Positions 42,314 to 51,148 are shown, counted from the first letter of the stretch. The stretch is 64,000 bases of DNA from Bradyrhizobium liaoningense (GCF_018130825.1 NZ_JAFCJS010000002.1:744001-808000); one strand, 5' to 3'. Program-made: numbers and translations. The notes: generated from the letters alone by a model not told the origin.

Positions 42314-43516
42314 CTAATCGTCGGCGTAGTCATCCTCTTCCTGCTTGCGCGTGCTCTTGCGCGTTCCGAGCGAACCCGTGACATAGGGATCGCGCCTGCC
42401 CGCGTAGGGATTGCGCTGCTGAGCGCGGCCGGCGACCTCTTCGCCCGACACCGCGGCCGGCTGGCAGATCAGGCGGCGGCTGGCGCGGCGCATCAGATCG
42501 ACGTGGATGTGATCGTAGTGATAGACGTTCGAGCCCGGCGCCAGCACCGTGGTGAAATGCGCGCACGCGCCCGACTGCACGTCGCGCAGAAAACCCTGCT
42601 CTTCCGGCATGCCGCGCCAGCCATCCTTCACGGTGACGCGGCGGCCGTCGGCGAGCACGAAGGCGGAGATGTCGAGCGCGTTGCCGAAGGCGTGCTCGGA
42701 GATGTGGGCGTGCGGATTGCCGTTCATGCCGCGGCAGGAATAGGCGGAGATCTGCTTGATCTCGGCGACGCGGGCGCCGAACCAGCGCATCGCCGACGGC
42801 TGCACGGTGTCGGCGAGCCAGCGGTCGAGCTCGGACACGATCGGACAGGCCAGCGTCGCGGTCGGCTTGATCGCGACGGGGCCGACGGCGGTGACGGGAT
42901 TGCCCTGCGCGGGACCAAGGCGCGGCAGCGGCTGCTGGGCCGGCGGCTGCGAATAAGGCGCGGCCGATCGCGCCGGATAGCTCGGCGCATTCATGTAGCG
43001 CGCCGCACCCGCGGCATCGGTGCCCTCGGGCGGCAGGTCGATCTCGTCCTCCTGCGGCGCGACGCCGGGCGCGTTCAGCGACATCGGCCCGGACGAGGCG
43101 CCATAACCGGACGGCTGGCGCACCGCGCTCTCGGGATAGGTCGACCGCTGCGGATAGGACGATGCCGGATAATTCTGGCTCTGCGGGTAGTTCGACTGCG
43201 GCTGCACCGGCCAGCGCGGCTGGTTGCCGATGCTGCCGGGCGGGCGCAACGTCTCGTCGGCGAAACCATAGGTACTCGAGGCTTCGCCGATGGCGGCGAC
43301 CTTGAGCGGAAACTCCGCGCCGCAGCTGCCCGGCCCGGAGATCGGGTCGATGCGGACGAGATCCGGTCCCTCTTTCACCGCGCCTGATTTCATGCATGCG
43401 GCCTCGGCCTCGGCCCGCCATGGTTCACGTTCGGCCTGGAAGAAGCCGCGTCCGCAACCCGCTAGCGAAACAAGGACGATGGAGCCGACGAGATACAAAC
43501 GAACTCCGCGCGTCAT
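42314..43516 (-). CDS. Extensin-like lipoprotein
   Basis: A 400-residue lipoprotein. The signal peptide ends in a lipobox (LAGC), then comes a Pro/Gln/Tyr-rich low-complexity stretch (about 95-210) and an extensin-like C-terminal domain (about 215-355). That domain has HAHISEHAFGNALDISAF and DHIHVDL, which look like the His/Asp zinc site of peptidoglycan peptidases of the LAS/VanY kind. It is probably periplasmic and may act on peptidoglycan peptides. A charged tail ends the protein. Confidence 0.88.
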   Translation of the reverse strand: MTRGVRLYLVGSIVLVSLAGCGRGFFQAEREPWRAEAEAACMKSGAVKEGPDLVRIDPISGPGSCGAEFPLKVAAIGEASSTYGFADETLRPPGSIGNQPRWPVQPQSNYPQSQNYPASSYPQRSTYPESAVRQPSGYGASSGPMSLNAPGVAPQEDEIDLPPEGTDAAGAARYMNAPSYPARSAAPYSQPPAQQPLPRLGPAQGNPVTAVGPVAIKPTATLACPIVSELDRWLADTVQPSAMRWFGARVAEIKQISAYSCRGMNGNPHAHISEHAFGNALDISAFVLADGRRVTVKDGWRGMPEEQGFLRDVQSGACAHFTTVLAPGSNVYHYDHIHVDLMRRASRRLICQPAAVSGEEVAGRAQQRNPYAGRRDPYVTGSLGTRKSTRKQEEDDYADD

Positions 43517-43708
43517 GCACGCACGTTCGGTGAATTTACTTAAAGACTCTTCAACACGTTGATTTCAGTGTTCTTTAACCATACCGGGCGCGATCGGCGC
43601 CGGTTGCTGCCGAAGACGAGCGACAGCAAGGCTGACTTTTTCGAAAAGAGACTTTCTGTTAACCATAAGGGCTGCGCGCCAAACGGCGCGCATGGAGGAA
43701 GCGACCTC

Positions 43709-43792
43709 ATGACGTTCGCCGGGAGACTGAGCGTAGTCACCGCGTACCTCGCCATGGCCTTTGTCGCCGCCATCGTGCTCGGCATGATCTAG
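43709..43792 (+). CDS. 27-residue single-helix membrane peptide
   Basis: ATG at 43709 follows GGAGGA by 8 bases. The peptide has a short N-terminal head (MTFAGRLS) and one hydrophobic helix ending AAIVLGMI. A longer frame from 43559 exists but lacks a ribosome-binding site. No function can be assigned. Confidence 0.55.
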   Translation: MTFAGRLSVVTAYLAMAFVAAIVLGMI

Positions 43793-43865
43793 GGATTTCA
43801 TCGACGGTACCGCGGGCTTGCCCGGCTGGACGCATCGCGCAGCCGCAGCATGTCGACGTGGCCCA

Positions 43866-44198
43866 TCAGAAATTCGAGCACTCCGAACCCGTGATGCCGC
43901 CGATCTTGAAGTCGCGACACATCATGCCGGGATTGTCAGGGTCGGGATAGCGATCGTCCTTCTCGCGACGCGTGTGGCTGAAGCGCCAGCCGCGCGAACG
44001 CATGCAGCGCTTGTATTGTGCCGATGTCGCCGTGCCGTTCTGCGGCGCGCCAACTTGCGCATCACAGAACGCACTGTCGACATGCAGCGCATCGTCGCCG
44101 CGCTTCTGCTTCAGCACATTATTCCAGATGTCGGTGTCGGCGTGTGCCGAAATCGCGCTGCCGATCAGCAGCGCCGCTATGAGGCTGATGCGTTTCAT
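43866..44198 (-). CDS. Small exported Cys-containing protein
   Basis: A 110-residue protein with a signal peptide ([20 protein letters not shown]) and a mature part of about 90 residues with four cysteines (in [20 protein letters not shown] and SECSNF), probably forming two disulfides in the periplasm. No family recognised. The start at 44198 gives the cleanest signal peptide. The neighbouring minus-strand DUF2147 gene lies 135 bp upstream beyond a hairpin. Confidence 0.75.
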   Translation of the reverse strand: MKRISLIAALLIGSAISAHADTDIWNNVLKQKRGDDALHVDSAFCDAQVGAPQNGTATSAQYKRCMRSRGWRFSHTRREKDDRYPDPDNPGMMCRDFKIGGITGSECSNF

Positions 44199-44297
44199 GT
44201 CGGCTCTCCCTTGCACGTGTCGTCAGCCATCGGTCGCGTGCAAGACAGTCGCAGGTTCGGTGCAGGACGATTACAAATTGGACAGGACGACGCTGCC

Positions 44298-44322
44298 ACC
44301 CTCCCCTGGAAGGGGGGAGGGT
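44298..44322. repeat. Hairpin ACCCTCCCC / GGGGAGGGT
   Basis: Perfect 9-bp arms (44298-44306 and 44314-44322) close a 7-base loop, 10 bases beyond the stop of the minus-strand DUF2147 gene. There is no T-run. It may act as a processing or Rho-dependent site. Confidence 0.5.
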
Positions 44323-44332
44323 AAGCCAAACA

Positions 44333-45220
44333 CTACGACCGCGCACCCCGCTGCCACGACGTCGTGACCATCTTCTCCTGCTGCTCCTCGACGCGCGTCC
44401 AGTCGTTGCCGGAGCACCAGAAGCGGCCGAGTGCGCAGGCCTCGACGTAAAGCCTGCCGGAGCTCTTCAGCGTCATCCTCGCATAATAGGCGTTGCCGCT
44501 GGCGCGGCTGTAGATGCTGCCGGTCCAGACGTCGTGCGATTTCGGCTTCATGTTGACGAGCACGCTCTCGCCGCGGTTCGACGTTTCGGTCAGCGCATAG
44601 CCGCACAGCGCGGGGCCGCAGCGCTCGATGCGGACCGTGCCCTTGGCGCCATCGCTCTCCCACTCGCCCAGCGGCAAATAGGTCGCCTCGTCGTCGCTGC
44701 GCTGTGCGATCGTTGTGCCCTGCGTGCTCTCGGCCCCAGTGGCAATCACCGGCGGCGCCACGCGCGGCGGATCGAGCGCGACGGCCTTCGGCGGATCCAC
44801 GCGTTGCAGGTCAACCCGCGGCGGGGCGGGACTCGGCGCTTCAAGTCTTGCTGGCTCAGGTCTTGGCGCCGGCGGCGGCACAACGGGCTGCGAGGTCGTC
44901 GCGGCAAGGACGGGGGCGGTCGATGCCGGTGGTGGCGCGACCACAGCCGGCTGCGACGGCCGGACCGAAGCGGGCGGAGTGACCGGCTGCGGCGCCTGGA
45001 CAATCGGCGCAGGCGGCGCGGGCGGTGTCCTGTTGACCTCTTCCGTCGTCCGAAGACTGCGGCTCGAAAACGAAACACAGGAGGTGGACCGGCAATTCCT
45101 GGGCGACTCGACCCGGAACCGGTGCCCGCCGATCGAGAAGGAATAGGAGCCGGCCTGGGCCGCCGGCGCAATCGCCGTCAGTGCGATCAATAGGCCAAGC
45201 GAAGTCGCAAGCCGCTGCAT
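44333..45220 (-). CDS. Exported DUF2147-domain protein with Cys-pair N-terminal domain (paralogue A)
   Basis: A 295-residue secreted protein. The signal peptide ends AQA at about residue 22. A short domain follows (FSIGGHRFRVESPRNC, then SCVSF) with a cysteine pair, then a long Pro/Ala/Val-rich linker (about 65-180) and a C-terminal DUF2147 domain (about 185-285: GEWESDGAKGTVRIERCG). DUF2147 proteins are periplasmic, of unknown function. The start at 45220 has GGAGG upstream. Its divergent neighbour at 45416-46153 has the same three-part layout. Confidence 0.83.
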   Translation of the reverse strand: MQRLATSLGLLIALTAIAPAAQAGSYSFSIGGHRFRVESPRNCRSTSCVSFSSRSLRTTEEVNRTPPAPPAPIVQAPQPVTPPASVRPSQPAVVAPPPASTAPVLAATTSQPVVPPPAPRPEPARLEAPSPAPPRVDLQRVDPPKAVALDPPRVAPPVIATGAESTQGTTIAQRSDDEATYLPLGEWESDGAKGTVRIERCGPALCGYALTETSNRGESVLVNMKPKSHDVWTGSIYSRASGNAYYARMTLKSSGRLYVEACALGRFWCSGNDWTRVEEQQEKMVTTSWQRGARS

Positions 45221-45308
45221 CGGCGCCTCCTGTCGTGTCGCGGCAAGGTTACGCGGGGCGAACCGCGGCTGAATGTGCGCTGGCTCACCCCGGCAGCGGC
45301 GGACCGTT

Positions 45309-45322
45309 GTGACGTCCGTCAC
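45309..45322. promoter_or_regulatory. Palindrome GTGACG-TC-CGTCAC between divergent DUF2147 genes
   Basis: Exact 6-bp arms around two central bases, about midway in the 195-bp divergent gap. It may be a regulator site shared by both genes. Confidence 0.4.
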
Positions 45323-45415
45323 GGAAGGCGGGACCGGCCCGGTTTAGGGTCGAACCACGCTTCATCCACCAACGACTTCAGTCCATCTCGGGACCGCGCA
45401 ATTTCGGAGGTTGTC

Positions 45416-46153
45416 ATGAACAAGCTCACCATCGCCGCCACCGCGCTCTTCCTCGCTTCGACCGCCGCCGCGCATGCCGGCAATTCGATCTCGTTCCAGA
45501 TCGAGGGCCAGCACATCCGCATCGAGACGCCGCGCAACTGCGCCTCGCTCAACTGCGTGACCATCGTCGCCCCTGGCCTGTCGGATAAGCCGATCAAGCT
45601 GAACAACATCAACCTCAAGGGTCTCGGCGGCTCCAAGGACGATGACGTCGACACCACGCCGGCTCCGGCCACGACAACGCAGCCCGCGCCGGCTCCGGTG
45701 CAGCAGCAGCCCGCGCAGCAGGCGCCGGTTCAGGCGACCGCACCGGCAGCCCCCGTTGTTGCTCCCGCCGCGCCCGCGCCGACCGCCGCCGCGCCATCAG
45801 TCGATACGACGGCACAGCCCGCGCCTGTTGCAGCTCCGGCTCCGGTCGCTGCCGCGCCTGTGGCCGCCCCGAACTCGCCGATCGGCGTGTGGGCGACCGA
45901 AGAGAACAAGGGCAATGTCCGTGTCGAGCAGTGCGGCGCCAATCTCTGCGGCTACGCTGTGAAGTCCAACGAGCGCATCCTGATCAACATGAAGCCCGAT
46001 GGTGCGAAGTGGAGCGGCCGCATCCACGATCCCGACTCCGGCCGCAACTACGACTCCACGATCGCGATGAAGGGCCCGAACGCGATGCGCGTGCAGGGCT
46101 GCGCCTTCGGCGGCATGTTCTGCGGCGGCCAGACCTGGAAGCGCGTGAGCTGA
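45416..46153 (+). CDS. Exported DUF2147-domain protein with Cys-pair N-terminal domain (paralogue B)
   Basis: A 245-residue secreted protein. The signal peptide ends AHA (about residue 21). A domain with ISFQIEGQHIRIETPRNC then NCVTIVAPGL matches its divergent neighbour closely. An Ala/Pro/Gln linker (about 75-155) and a C-terminal DUF2147 domain (GVWATEENKGNVRVEQCG to the end) follow. The start at 45416 has GGAGG 7 bases upstream. A strong hairpin terminator follows the gene. Confidence 0.84.
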   Translation: MNKLTIAATALFLASTAAAHAGNSISFQIEGQHIRIETPRNCASLNCVTIVAPGLSDKPIKLNNINLKGLGGSKDDDVDTTPAPATTTQPAPAPVQQQPAQQAPVQATAPAAPVVAPAAPAPTAAAPSVDTTAQPAPVAAPAPVAAAPVAAPNSPIGVWATEENKGNVRVEQCGANLCGYAVKSNERILINMKPDGAKWSGRIHDPDSGRNYDSTIAMKGPNAMRVQGCAFGGMFCGGQTWKRVS

Positions 46154-46198
46154 CACCGAAGGCATTGCGGCTGACGAGCCTTCTTGTTCTTATGATGG

Positions 46199-46230
46199 CG
46201 CCACGTCCCTGACACCGGGACGTGGCGTTT
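46199..46230 (+). terminator. Terminator after DUF2147 paralogue B
   Basis: Perfect 11-bp arms (CGCCACGTCCC 46199-46209 and GGGACGTGGCG 46217-46227) close the loop TGACACC, followed by TTTG. Confidence 0.75.
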
Positions 46231-46339
46231 GAACGTTCGCTCCTCCCGTGCGATAAATGTTCATCCGCCATTCAGCCTGATGTGGCTGATATCGGCCGAT
46301 CTCGCCTCGCGTTCTCACCGGGACATCCTCGTGACTTCA

Positions 46340-47740
46340 ATGGTGGCTTGGCGCCGCTTCGTGTTTGCTTTCCCGCTGCTGGCCTTGCCGCTGGCCGGCG
46401 CAAACTCCGCATATGCGTCCGACGCGATCGAGCTTGCGCAAGCACAGCCGCAGGCCCAGCCGACGCCCTCCCCGGCACCGTCAGCCTCGCCGACACCGGC
46501 CGCCGATGCCCAATCCACCGCCGTCGAGCCGATCGGCAACGTCGCCACCGTCACGGGGATCGCAACAGTGATCCGCGACAAGAACTCGTATCCGCTCAAG
46601 GTGCGCGACGACATCTATCTCAACGATATCGTGCAGACCTCGTCGAACTCCTCGCTCGGCATCACCTTCAACGATGCGACGACGTTCAACCTCTCCGCCA
46701 GCGCGAAGATCACCATCGACAATTACGTCTATGAGGACGGCGGCAAGCAGAATTCGGCGATCTTCGACATCGGCAAGGGCACGGTCGCCTTCGTTGCGGC
46801 TGCGGTGGCGAAGACCGGCGACATGAAGATCGCGACGCCGACCGCGACGCTCGGCATCCGCGGCACCACGGGCGTCGTCGACGTGCCCGAAAACGCGACT
46901 GCGAACACTGCGAATAACGTCAACATAAAACTCTATCCCGACGCCGACGGCCGGGTCGGCCACATCGAGGTCAACGACCGCTCTAGCGGCGCGCGGCTCG
47001 GCGCGCTGACGCAAGCCGCGAGCGGCTTTGCCATTCGTGCTGGCGCGGCTGGCGCCGGCATGCGCTTTGCGGCCGTGCCGATCACGATTCCCGCGCAGCA
47101 GATCGCACGCGACCGCGGCTTCGTCAGCCAGGTGCATCTGGCCCAGACCACGGGCCGGCAGATCGTGACCGAGCAGCGCGACTTCCGCCGCGCCAACCCG
47201 GCCGCGATCAGCCGCATTCCGCGGCCGGCGCAACCGCCGCAACAACAACAATTGCGGCCGAACGGCCAGCCCGGCCAGAACAACCGACCGGGCCAGCAGC
47301 AGCCGGGCACGCCGGGCCGCCAAGGCGCGCAACCGCCGCAGCGGCAGGGCCAGGGACAACAAGGCGGCACGGTGCAGCCGGGTGGCCAGCGCGCGGGTCA
47401 GGGGCAGCAGCAACAAGGTCAGCAGCAAGGCGCAGGACGTCCCGGTGCACCGCGCCCTGGACATGGCACGCCGCCCAATAGCGCGCCGCAAACCCAGCCT
47501 CAGCGCGGCGGACAGATTCCGTCCGGAGGAGTCGTGCCGTCGCAACCCGGCGGGACGCAGCAGCCTGGTCCGCGGCCGCAAACGCCGCGCACCGGCCTGC
47601 AGCCCGGCCAGCCGCCCGTGGCTCAACAGCCGGGCGTGCAACGCCAAGGCGGCTTCCAGCAACGAGTCCCGGGAGCCCAGCGCCCTGCAGCGCAGCGTAA
47701 ACCAGCGCCAGCTCCGAAGGACAAGAATGAGCGGCGGTGA
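46340..47740 (+). CDS. Exported FecR-domain protein with Gln/Pro/Gly-rich tail
   Basis: A 466-residue protein. The signal peptide ends near AYA-SDA (about residue 25), followed by a FecR-type beta domain (about 60-210: VATVTGIATVIRDKN and then ATPTATLGIRGTTGVVD). The last 170 residues are a low-complexity Gln/Pro/Gly/Arg tail. No sigma factor or TonB receptor lies nearby, so it is not a classical FecR anti-sigma regulator. It is more like the exported FecR-domain scaffold proteins. The start could also be GTG at 46331. Confidence 0.8.
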   Translation: MVAWRRFVFAFPLLALPLAGANSAYASDAIELAQAQPQAQPTPSPAPSASPTPAADAQSTAVEPIGNVATVTGIATVIRDKNSYPLKVRDDIYLNDIVQTSSNSSLGITFNDATTFNLSASAKITIDNYVYEDGGKQNSAIFDIGKGTVAFVAAAVAKTGDMKIATPTATLGIRGTTGVVDVPENATANTANNVNIKLYPDADGRVGHIEVNDRSSGARLGALTQAASGFAIRAGAAGAGMRFAAVPITIPAQQIARDRGFVSQVHLAQTTGRQIVTEQRDFRRANPAAISRIPRPAQPPQQQQLRPNGQPGQNNRPGQQQPGTPGRQGAQPPQRQGQGQQGGTVQPGGQRAGQGQQQQGQQQGAGRPGAPRPGHGTPPNSAPQTQPQRGGQIPSGGVVPSQPGGTQQPGPRPQTPRTGLQPGQPPVAQQPGVQRQGGFQQRVPGAQRPAAQRKPAPAPKDKNERR

Positions 47741-47800
47741 GCCTTCCTTCTCCCCTTACAAGGGGCGCGGGTGCAGCATCAACGCGGCGGCTCTCTCCTC

Positions 47801-47880
47801 CGTCATTGCGAGCGCAGCGAAGCAATCCAGAATCTTTCCGCGGAGGAACTCTGGATTGCTTCGCTACGCTCGCAATGACG
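47801..47880. repeat. Palindromic repeat, CATTGCGAGCGCAGCGAAGC family
   Basis: The 30-bp arms at 47801-47830 and 47851-47880 differ at one position (GCGCAGCG against CGCTACGC) and are separated by 20 bases. A half-copy is at about 15799-15826. Confidence 0.88.
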
Positions 47881-47956
47881 ATTTGGAAGGAGCGAGTACG
47901 ATCTCAACTGCACCAACTGGCGGATGCAGATTCGTCCGCGAGCAGCGCGCGACAGC

Positions 47957-48520
47957 TCACGCCTCGCCGCGCAGCCAGGCCTTCACCTTCTGCAGCAAAC
48001 CATGTCGCAACTCATCAACGGAAGCCGCCTCAGCCGGCGTCAACGTCTGCATGGCGGCATCAATATCGTCCGCCGCCAGCGTCGGCTCCAGTGCCGGCGA
48101 TGGCGCCAGTCCTGCCGCCGCGAGCGCGATCGGGCCGATCTGAGTCAGGAAGGCGCGTTCGTATTCGCGCGACAGGCGCGCGATCGCATCGTCCAGCGTC
48201 AGCCAGTCGACCGCCTTGATGTCGTTCGTCAGCTTGCGGACCGGGCCGCCGTCGGCCTCCATCCGCCAAAAATGCACGACTTTTGAGCGGCCGCCCGATT
48301 GATAGACCAGCGTGCCCAGAAACTCGTGCACGGCGACGGCGTGGCCGGTCTCCTCCAGCACCTCGCGATGCGCGGCCTCTTTCGGCGTTTCGCCGTCGTC
48401 GAGCTTGCCCTTGGGCAGGACCCATTCATTGCGCTTGCGCTGACGCACGACTGCAACCAGCGGCACCGCTCCCCGCCGCAGCACAATACCACCCGCCGCC
48501 ATCACCGGCGCCCGCGCCAT
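47957..48520 (-). CDS. Nudix hydrolase
   Basis: A 187-residue soluble pyrophosphohydrolase. The complete Nudix box GX5EX7REUXEEXG is at residues 38-59, with Gly38, Glu44, Arg52, Glu53, Glu56, Glu57 and Gly59. The preceding NEWVLPKG is typical of the diadenosine polyphosphate (MutT/DIPP-like) group. A helical C-terminal extension of about 50 residues is unusual in the smallest members. The start at 48520 is the first usable ATG; the gene stands alone. Confidence 0.9.
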   Translation of the reverse strand: MARAPVMAAGGIVLRRGAVPLVAVVRQRKRNEWVLPKGKLDDGETPKEAAHREVLEETGHAVAVHEFLGTLVYQSGGRSKVVHFWRMEADGGPVRKLTNDIKAVDWLTLDDAIARLSREYERAFLTQIGPIALAAAGLAPSPALEPTLAADDIDAAMQTLTPAEAASVDELRHGLLQKVKAWLRGEA

Positions 48521-48584
48521 CGCTCACATCCAGTATCGTCGTCCCCGAAAGACGATATAGGTGGCGGGCGCGGCGGATTGAAGG

Positions 48585-49448
48585 CTACTTTCTCCTGAGC
48601 AGCGCTTGACCCGCGCGAATGCGCGTGCCTTCGCCAATACCATCGCAGAAGGTAAAATCGCCGGGCGCGAGGATGATGATGGTCGAGCCATGCTCGAACC
48701 AGCCGAGCTCCTCGCCCTTGCTCACCTTGACGTCGCAGGGAAAGTTGACTGGCCCGCGGGTCTGCGCGTTCAGCACCATGTCGAGGAAGTGCAGGCGGAT
48801 GCTCGCAACCAGGATCGCGGCGACCGGCACCAGCGTCACCGCCTCGCCGGTCGCAAGATGCGTCCGGATCACCGCGCGTTCGTTCTTGCAGAACAGACGC
48901 TCGACCCGCTTCAGCGCAATCGGGTTGACGTTCCAGACGTCGCCATGGATCAGCGTGACGCGCTCGATATGCGCGTCATAGGGCGCGTGGAAGCGGTGAT
49001 ACATGCTCGACGTCAGCCGCAGCGTGACGAAGGAGCCGTTGCGGTGCTGCTCGACCAGCGCTGAGTCACCAAGCAAGTCCAGCAGCGAATAGGGCGCGCC
49101 CTTGACCTGGAACAGCTCGGTGTCGGCGATCTTCCCATGGGCACCGACGATGCCGTCGGATGGGCTGGCAACAATGGATGGGTCGGAATCAAACGGCCGC
49201 AGGCCCGGCTTCAGCTCCCGGGTGAAGCAATCGTGCAGACTCCTGAAATGGGTCTTGCGCGCCTCCGACAAATCGAGGTCGGAGAACAGCTTCCACAGCG
49301 CGATCGAGAAGTCCCGCACGAGGGGATTCTCGATCTTGGAGAACCAGCCCATGAAGCGGGTCAGCGCCGCGCGGGGGATGCGGTTGGTCAACAGGAAGTT
49401 GAGGTCTTCCTGCTGGGTGAAAGAGGCGATGAGGGCTTTGACTGTCAT
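48585..49448 (-). CDS. psd: Phosphatidylserine decarboxylase proenzyme (E. coli-like type)
   Basis: Pyruvoyl enzyme that converts phosphatidylserine to phosphatidylethanolamine at the membrane. The 287 residues keep the triad Asp98 (SPSDGIVGAHG), His154 (YHRFHAPYD) and Ser255 in FEHGSTIII. Self-cleavage between Gly254 and Ser255 would give beta and alpha chains. Many rhizobia use the shorter psd-pss operon type, so this longer form may be a second enzyme. It is divergent from the class III aminotransferase, with only 35 bp between the starts. Confidence 0.9.
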   Translation of the reverse strand: MTVKALIASFTQQEDLNFLLTNRIPRAALTRFMGWFSKIENPLVRDFSIALWKLFSDLDLSEARKTHFRSLHDCFTRELKPGLRPFDSDPSIVASPSDGIVGAHGKIADTELFQVKGAPYSLLDLLGDSALVEQHRNGSFVTLRLTSSMYHRFHAPYDAHIERVTLIHGDVWNVNPIALKRVERLFCKNERAVIRTHLATGEAVTLVPVAAILVASIRLHFLDMVLNAQTRGPVNFPCDVKVSKGEELGWFEHGSTIIILAPGDFTFCDGIGEGTRIRAGQALLRRK

Positions 49449-49483
49449 GAATCTGTCAGCTCACAGTATTAGCGCTTGTTGTC

Positions 49484-51148
49484 ATGGAAACGACACTCCC
49501 GATTCTCTCGATGTCCGTGGCCGCCGCAGCGTCTGCTGCCGCCGTCTTCCCGAAGATCAAGGCGCGGGTCGAACTCTCCCGCGCCAAGCACCGCTCGCTC
49601 GCGGGGCACTCCAAGATGTCGCGCCGGGTGGCAAAGCTGCTCCCGTTCTACGAGTTCGAGGGCGACAAATACTTCGGCTGCGACGGTGCGCCTGACAACG
49701 TGGTGAAGCAGCGCAGAGATGCCTTCTTCCGCCTCGCCAAGCTCTACGCCGAGCGCTACCCCAGGGGTCGCGCGATGACGAAGGAGGCGGCGGAGACGAT
49801 CTCCGACCTCAACTTCACCGAGAGCTACCGCGTGCCGTTCCAGTTCTCGCGCCTCGTCCGCGAGCACCTGGGCACCTCGACCTTCATGGAATCGTCCAGC
49901 GGCGTCACCGTCACTGATGTCGACGGCAACACCTCCTACGACCTCACGGGGTCCTACGGCGTCAACATCTTCGGCAACGACTTCTACAAGGAATGCATCG
50001 AGGGCTCCGAGAAGCGGGCGCATGCGTTGGGTCCCGTCCTCGGCCCCTACCACCCCGTCATCCTCGAGAACGTGCAGCGGCTCTGCCAGATCTCGGGCCT
50101 CGACGAGGTCTCGTTCCACATGTCCGGCACCGAGGCCGTGATGCAGGCGGTGCGGCTGGCGCGCTACCACACCAAGCGCACGCATCTGGTTCGTTTCGCC
50201 GGCGCTTATCACGGCTGGTGGGGCGACGTGCAGCCTGGCGTCGGCAATCCGATCCCCGCGCACGAGACCTACACCCTCTCCGAGATGTCCGAGAAGACGC
50301 TGCATGTGCTGCGCACACGCAAGGACATCGCCTGCGTGCTGGTCAATCCGTTGCAGGGCCTGCACCCGAACGCCAACGCGCCCGGCGATTCCTCGCTGGT
50401 CGATTCCTCGCGCGGCGGCAATTTCGATCGTGCCGCCTACACGGAGTGGCTGAAGAAGCTGCGCGAGGTCTGCGACCAGCGCGGCATCGTGCTGATCTTC
50501 GACGAGGTCTTCGTCGGCTTCCGTCTCGCCGCCGGCGGCGCCCAGGAATATTTTGGCGTCAAGGCCGACATGGTGACCTACGGCAAGAGCCTCGCCGGCG
50601 GCCTGCCGGTCGGCGTGGTCTGCGGCAAACGCGAACTGATGCGCCGCTTCCGCGACGATCGTCCCGCCGACATCTGCTTTGCCCGCGGCACCTTCAACTC
50701 GCATCCCTACGTCATGACCGCGATGGACGAGTTCCTGAGCCGGCTCGCCAGCCCGAATTTTCGCGCTGTCTATGACGGGCTGGAGGAAACCTGGAACGGC
50801 CGCGTCAGGAAGCTCAACGAGATGATGGAGGGCGCCGACCTGCCGGTGCGGTTCGCCAATTTCTCGTCGATCTGGACGGTGAAATACACCACGCCGTCCC
50901 GCTACAACTGGATGCTGCAATATTATTTGCGCGCTGAAGGCCTGGCGCTGAGCTGGGTCGGCACCGGACGGCTGATCTTCAGCCTCAACTACACCGATGC
51001 GGATTTCACCGAGGTCGCCGAACGCTTCGTCCGCGCCGCCGGGAATATGAAGGCGGATGGCTTCTGGTGGCACGACGGCGTGCTGACCAACAAGAACATC
51101 AAGCGGCAGATTTTGAGAGAGATGCTGGCCAGGCGGTTTGGGCGCTGA
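49484..51148 (+). CDS. Class III PLP aminotransferase (glutamate-1-semialdehyde aminomutase-like) with N-terminal extension
   Basis: A 554-residue PLP enzyme. The core has SGTEAVMQAVRLAR, the AYHGWWG motif, the cofactor aspartate in LIFDEVFVGF (Asp340) and the Schiff-base lysine Lys368 in TYGKSLAGGLPVG. An N-terminal extension of about 130 residues, with a hydrophobic stretch near residues 9-23, is absent from ordinary HemL. True HemL is not expected here, because alphaproteobacteria make ALA by HemA condensation. The substrate is therefore unknown. It is divergent from psd. Confidence 0.82.
   Translation: METTLPILSMSVAAAASAAAVFPKIKARVELSRAKHRSLAGHSKMSRRVAKLLPFYEFEGDKYFGCDGAPDNVVKQRRDAFFRLAKLYAERYPRGRAMTKEAAETISDLNFTESYRVPFQFSRLVREHLGTSTFMESSSGVTVTDVDGNTSYDLTGSYGVNIFGNDFYKECIEGSEKRAHALGPVLGPYHPVILENVQRLCQISGLDEVSFHMSGTEAVMQAVRLARYHTKRTHLVRFAGAYHGWWGDVQPGVGNPIPAHETYTLSEMSEKTLHVLRTRKDIACVLVNPLQGLHPNANAPGDSSLVDSSRGGNFDRAAYTEWLKKLREVCDQRGIVLIFDEVFVGFRLAAGGAQEYFGVKADMVTYGKSLAGGLPVGVVCGKRELMRRFRDDRPADICFARGTFNSHPYVMTAMDEFLSRLASPNFRAVYDGLEETWNGRVRKLNEMMEGADLPVRFANFSSIWTVKYTTPSRYNWMLQYYLRAEGLALSWVGTGRLIFSLNYTDADFTEVAERFVRAAGNMKADGFWWHDGVLTNKNIKRQILREMLARRFGR

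Noticed and set aside
43530..43550. TTAA-N7-TCAA near the extensin-like gene as a CtrA site
   Set aside because: It has one mismatch to the consensus in an AT-rich stretch, and no cell-cycle link for the gene.
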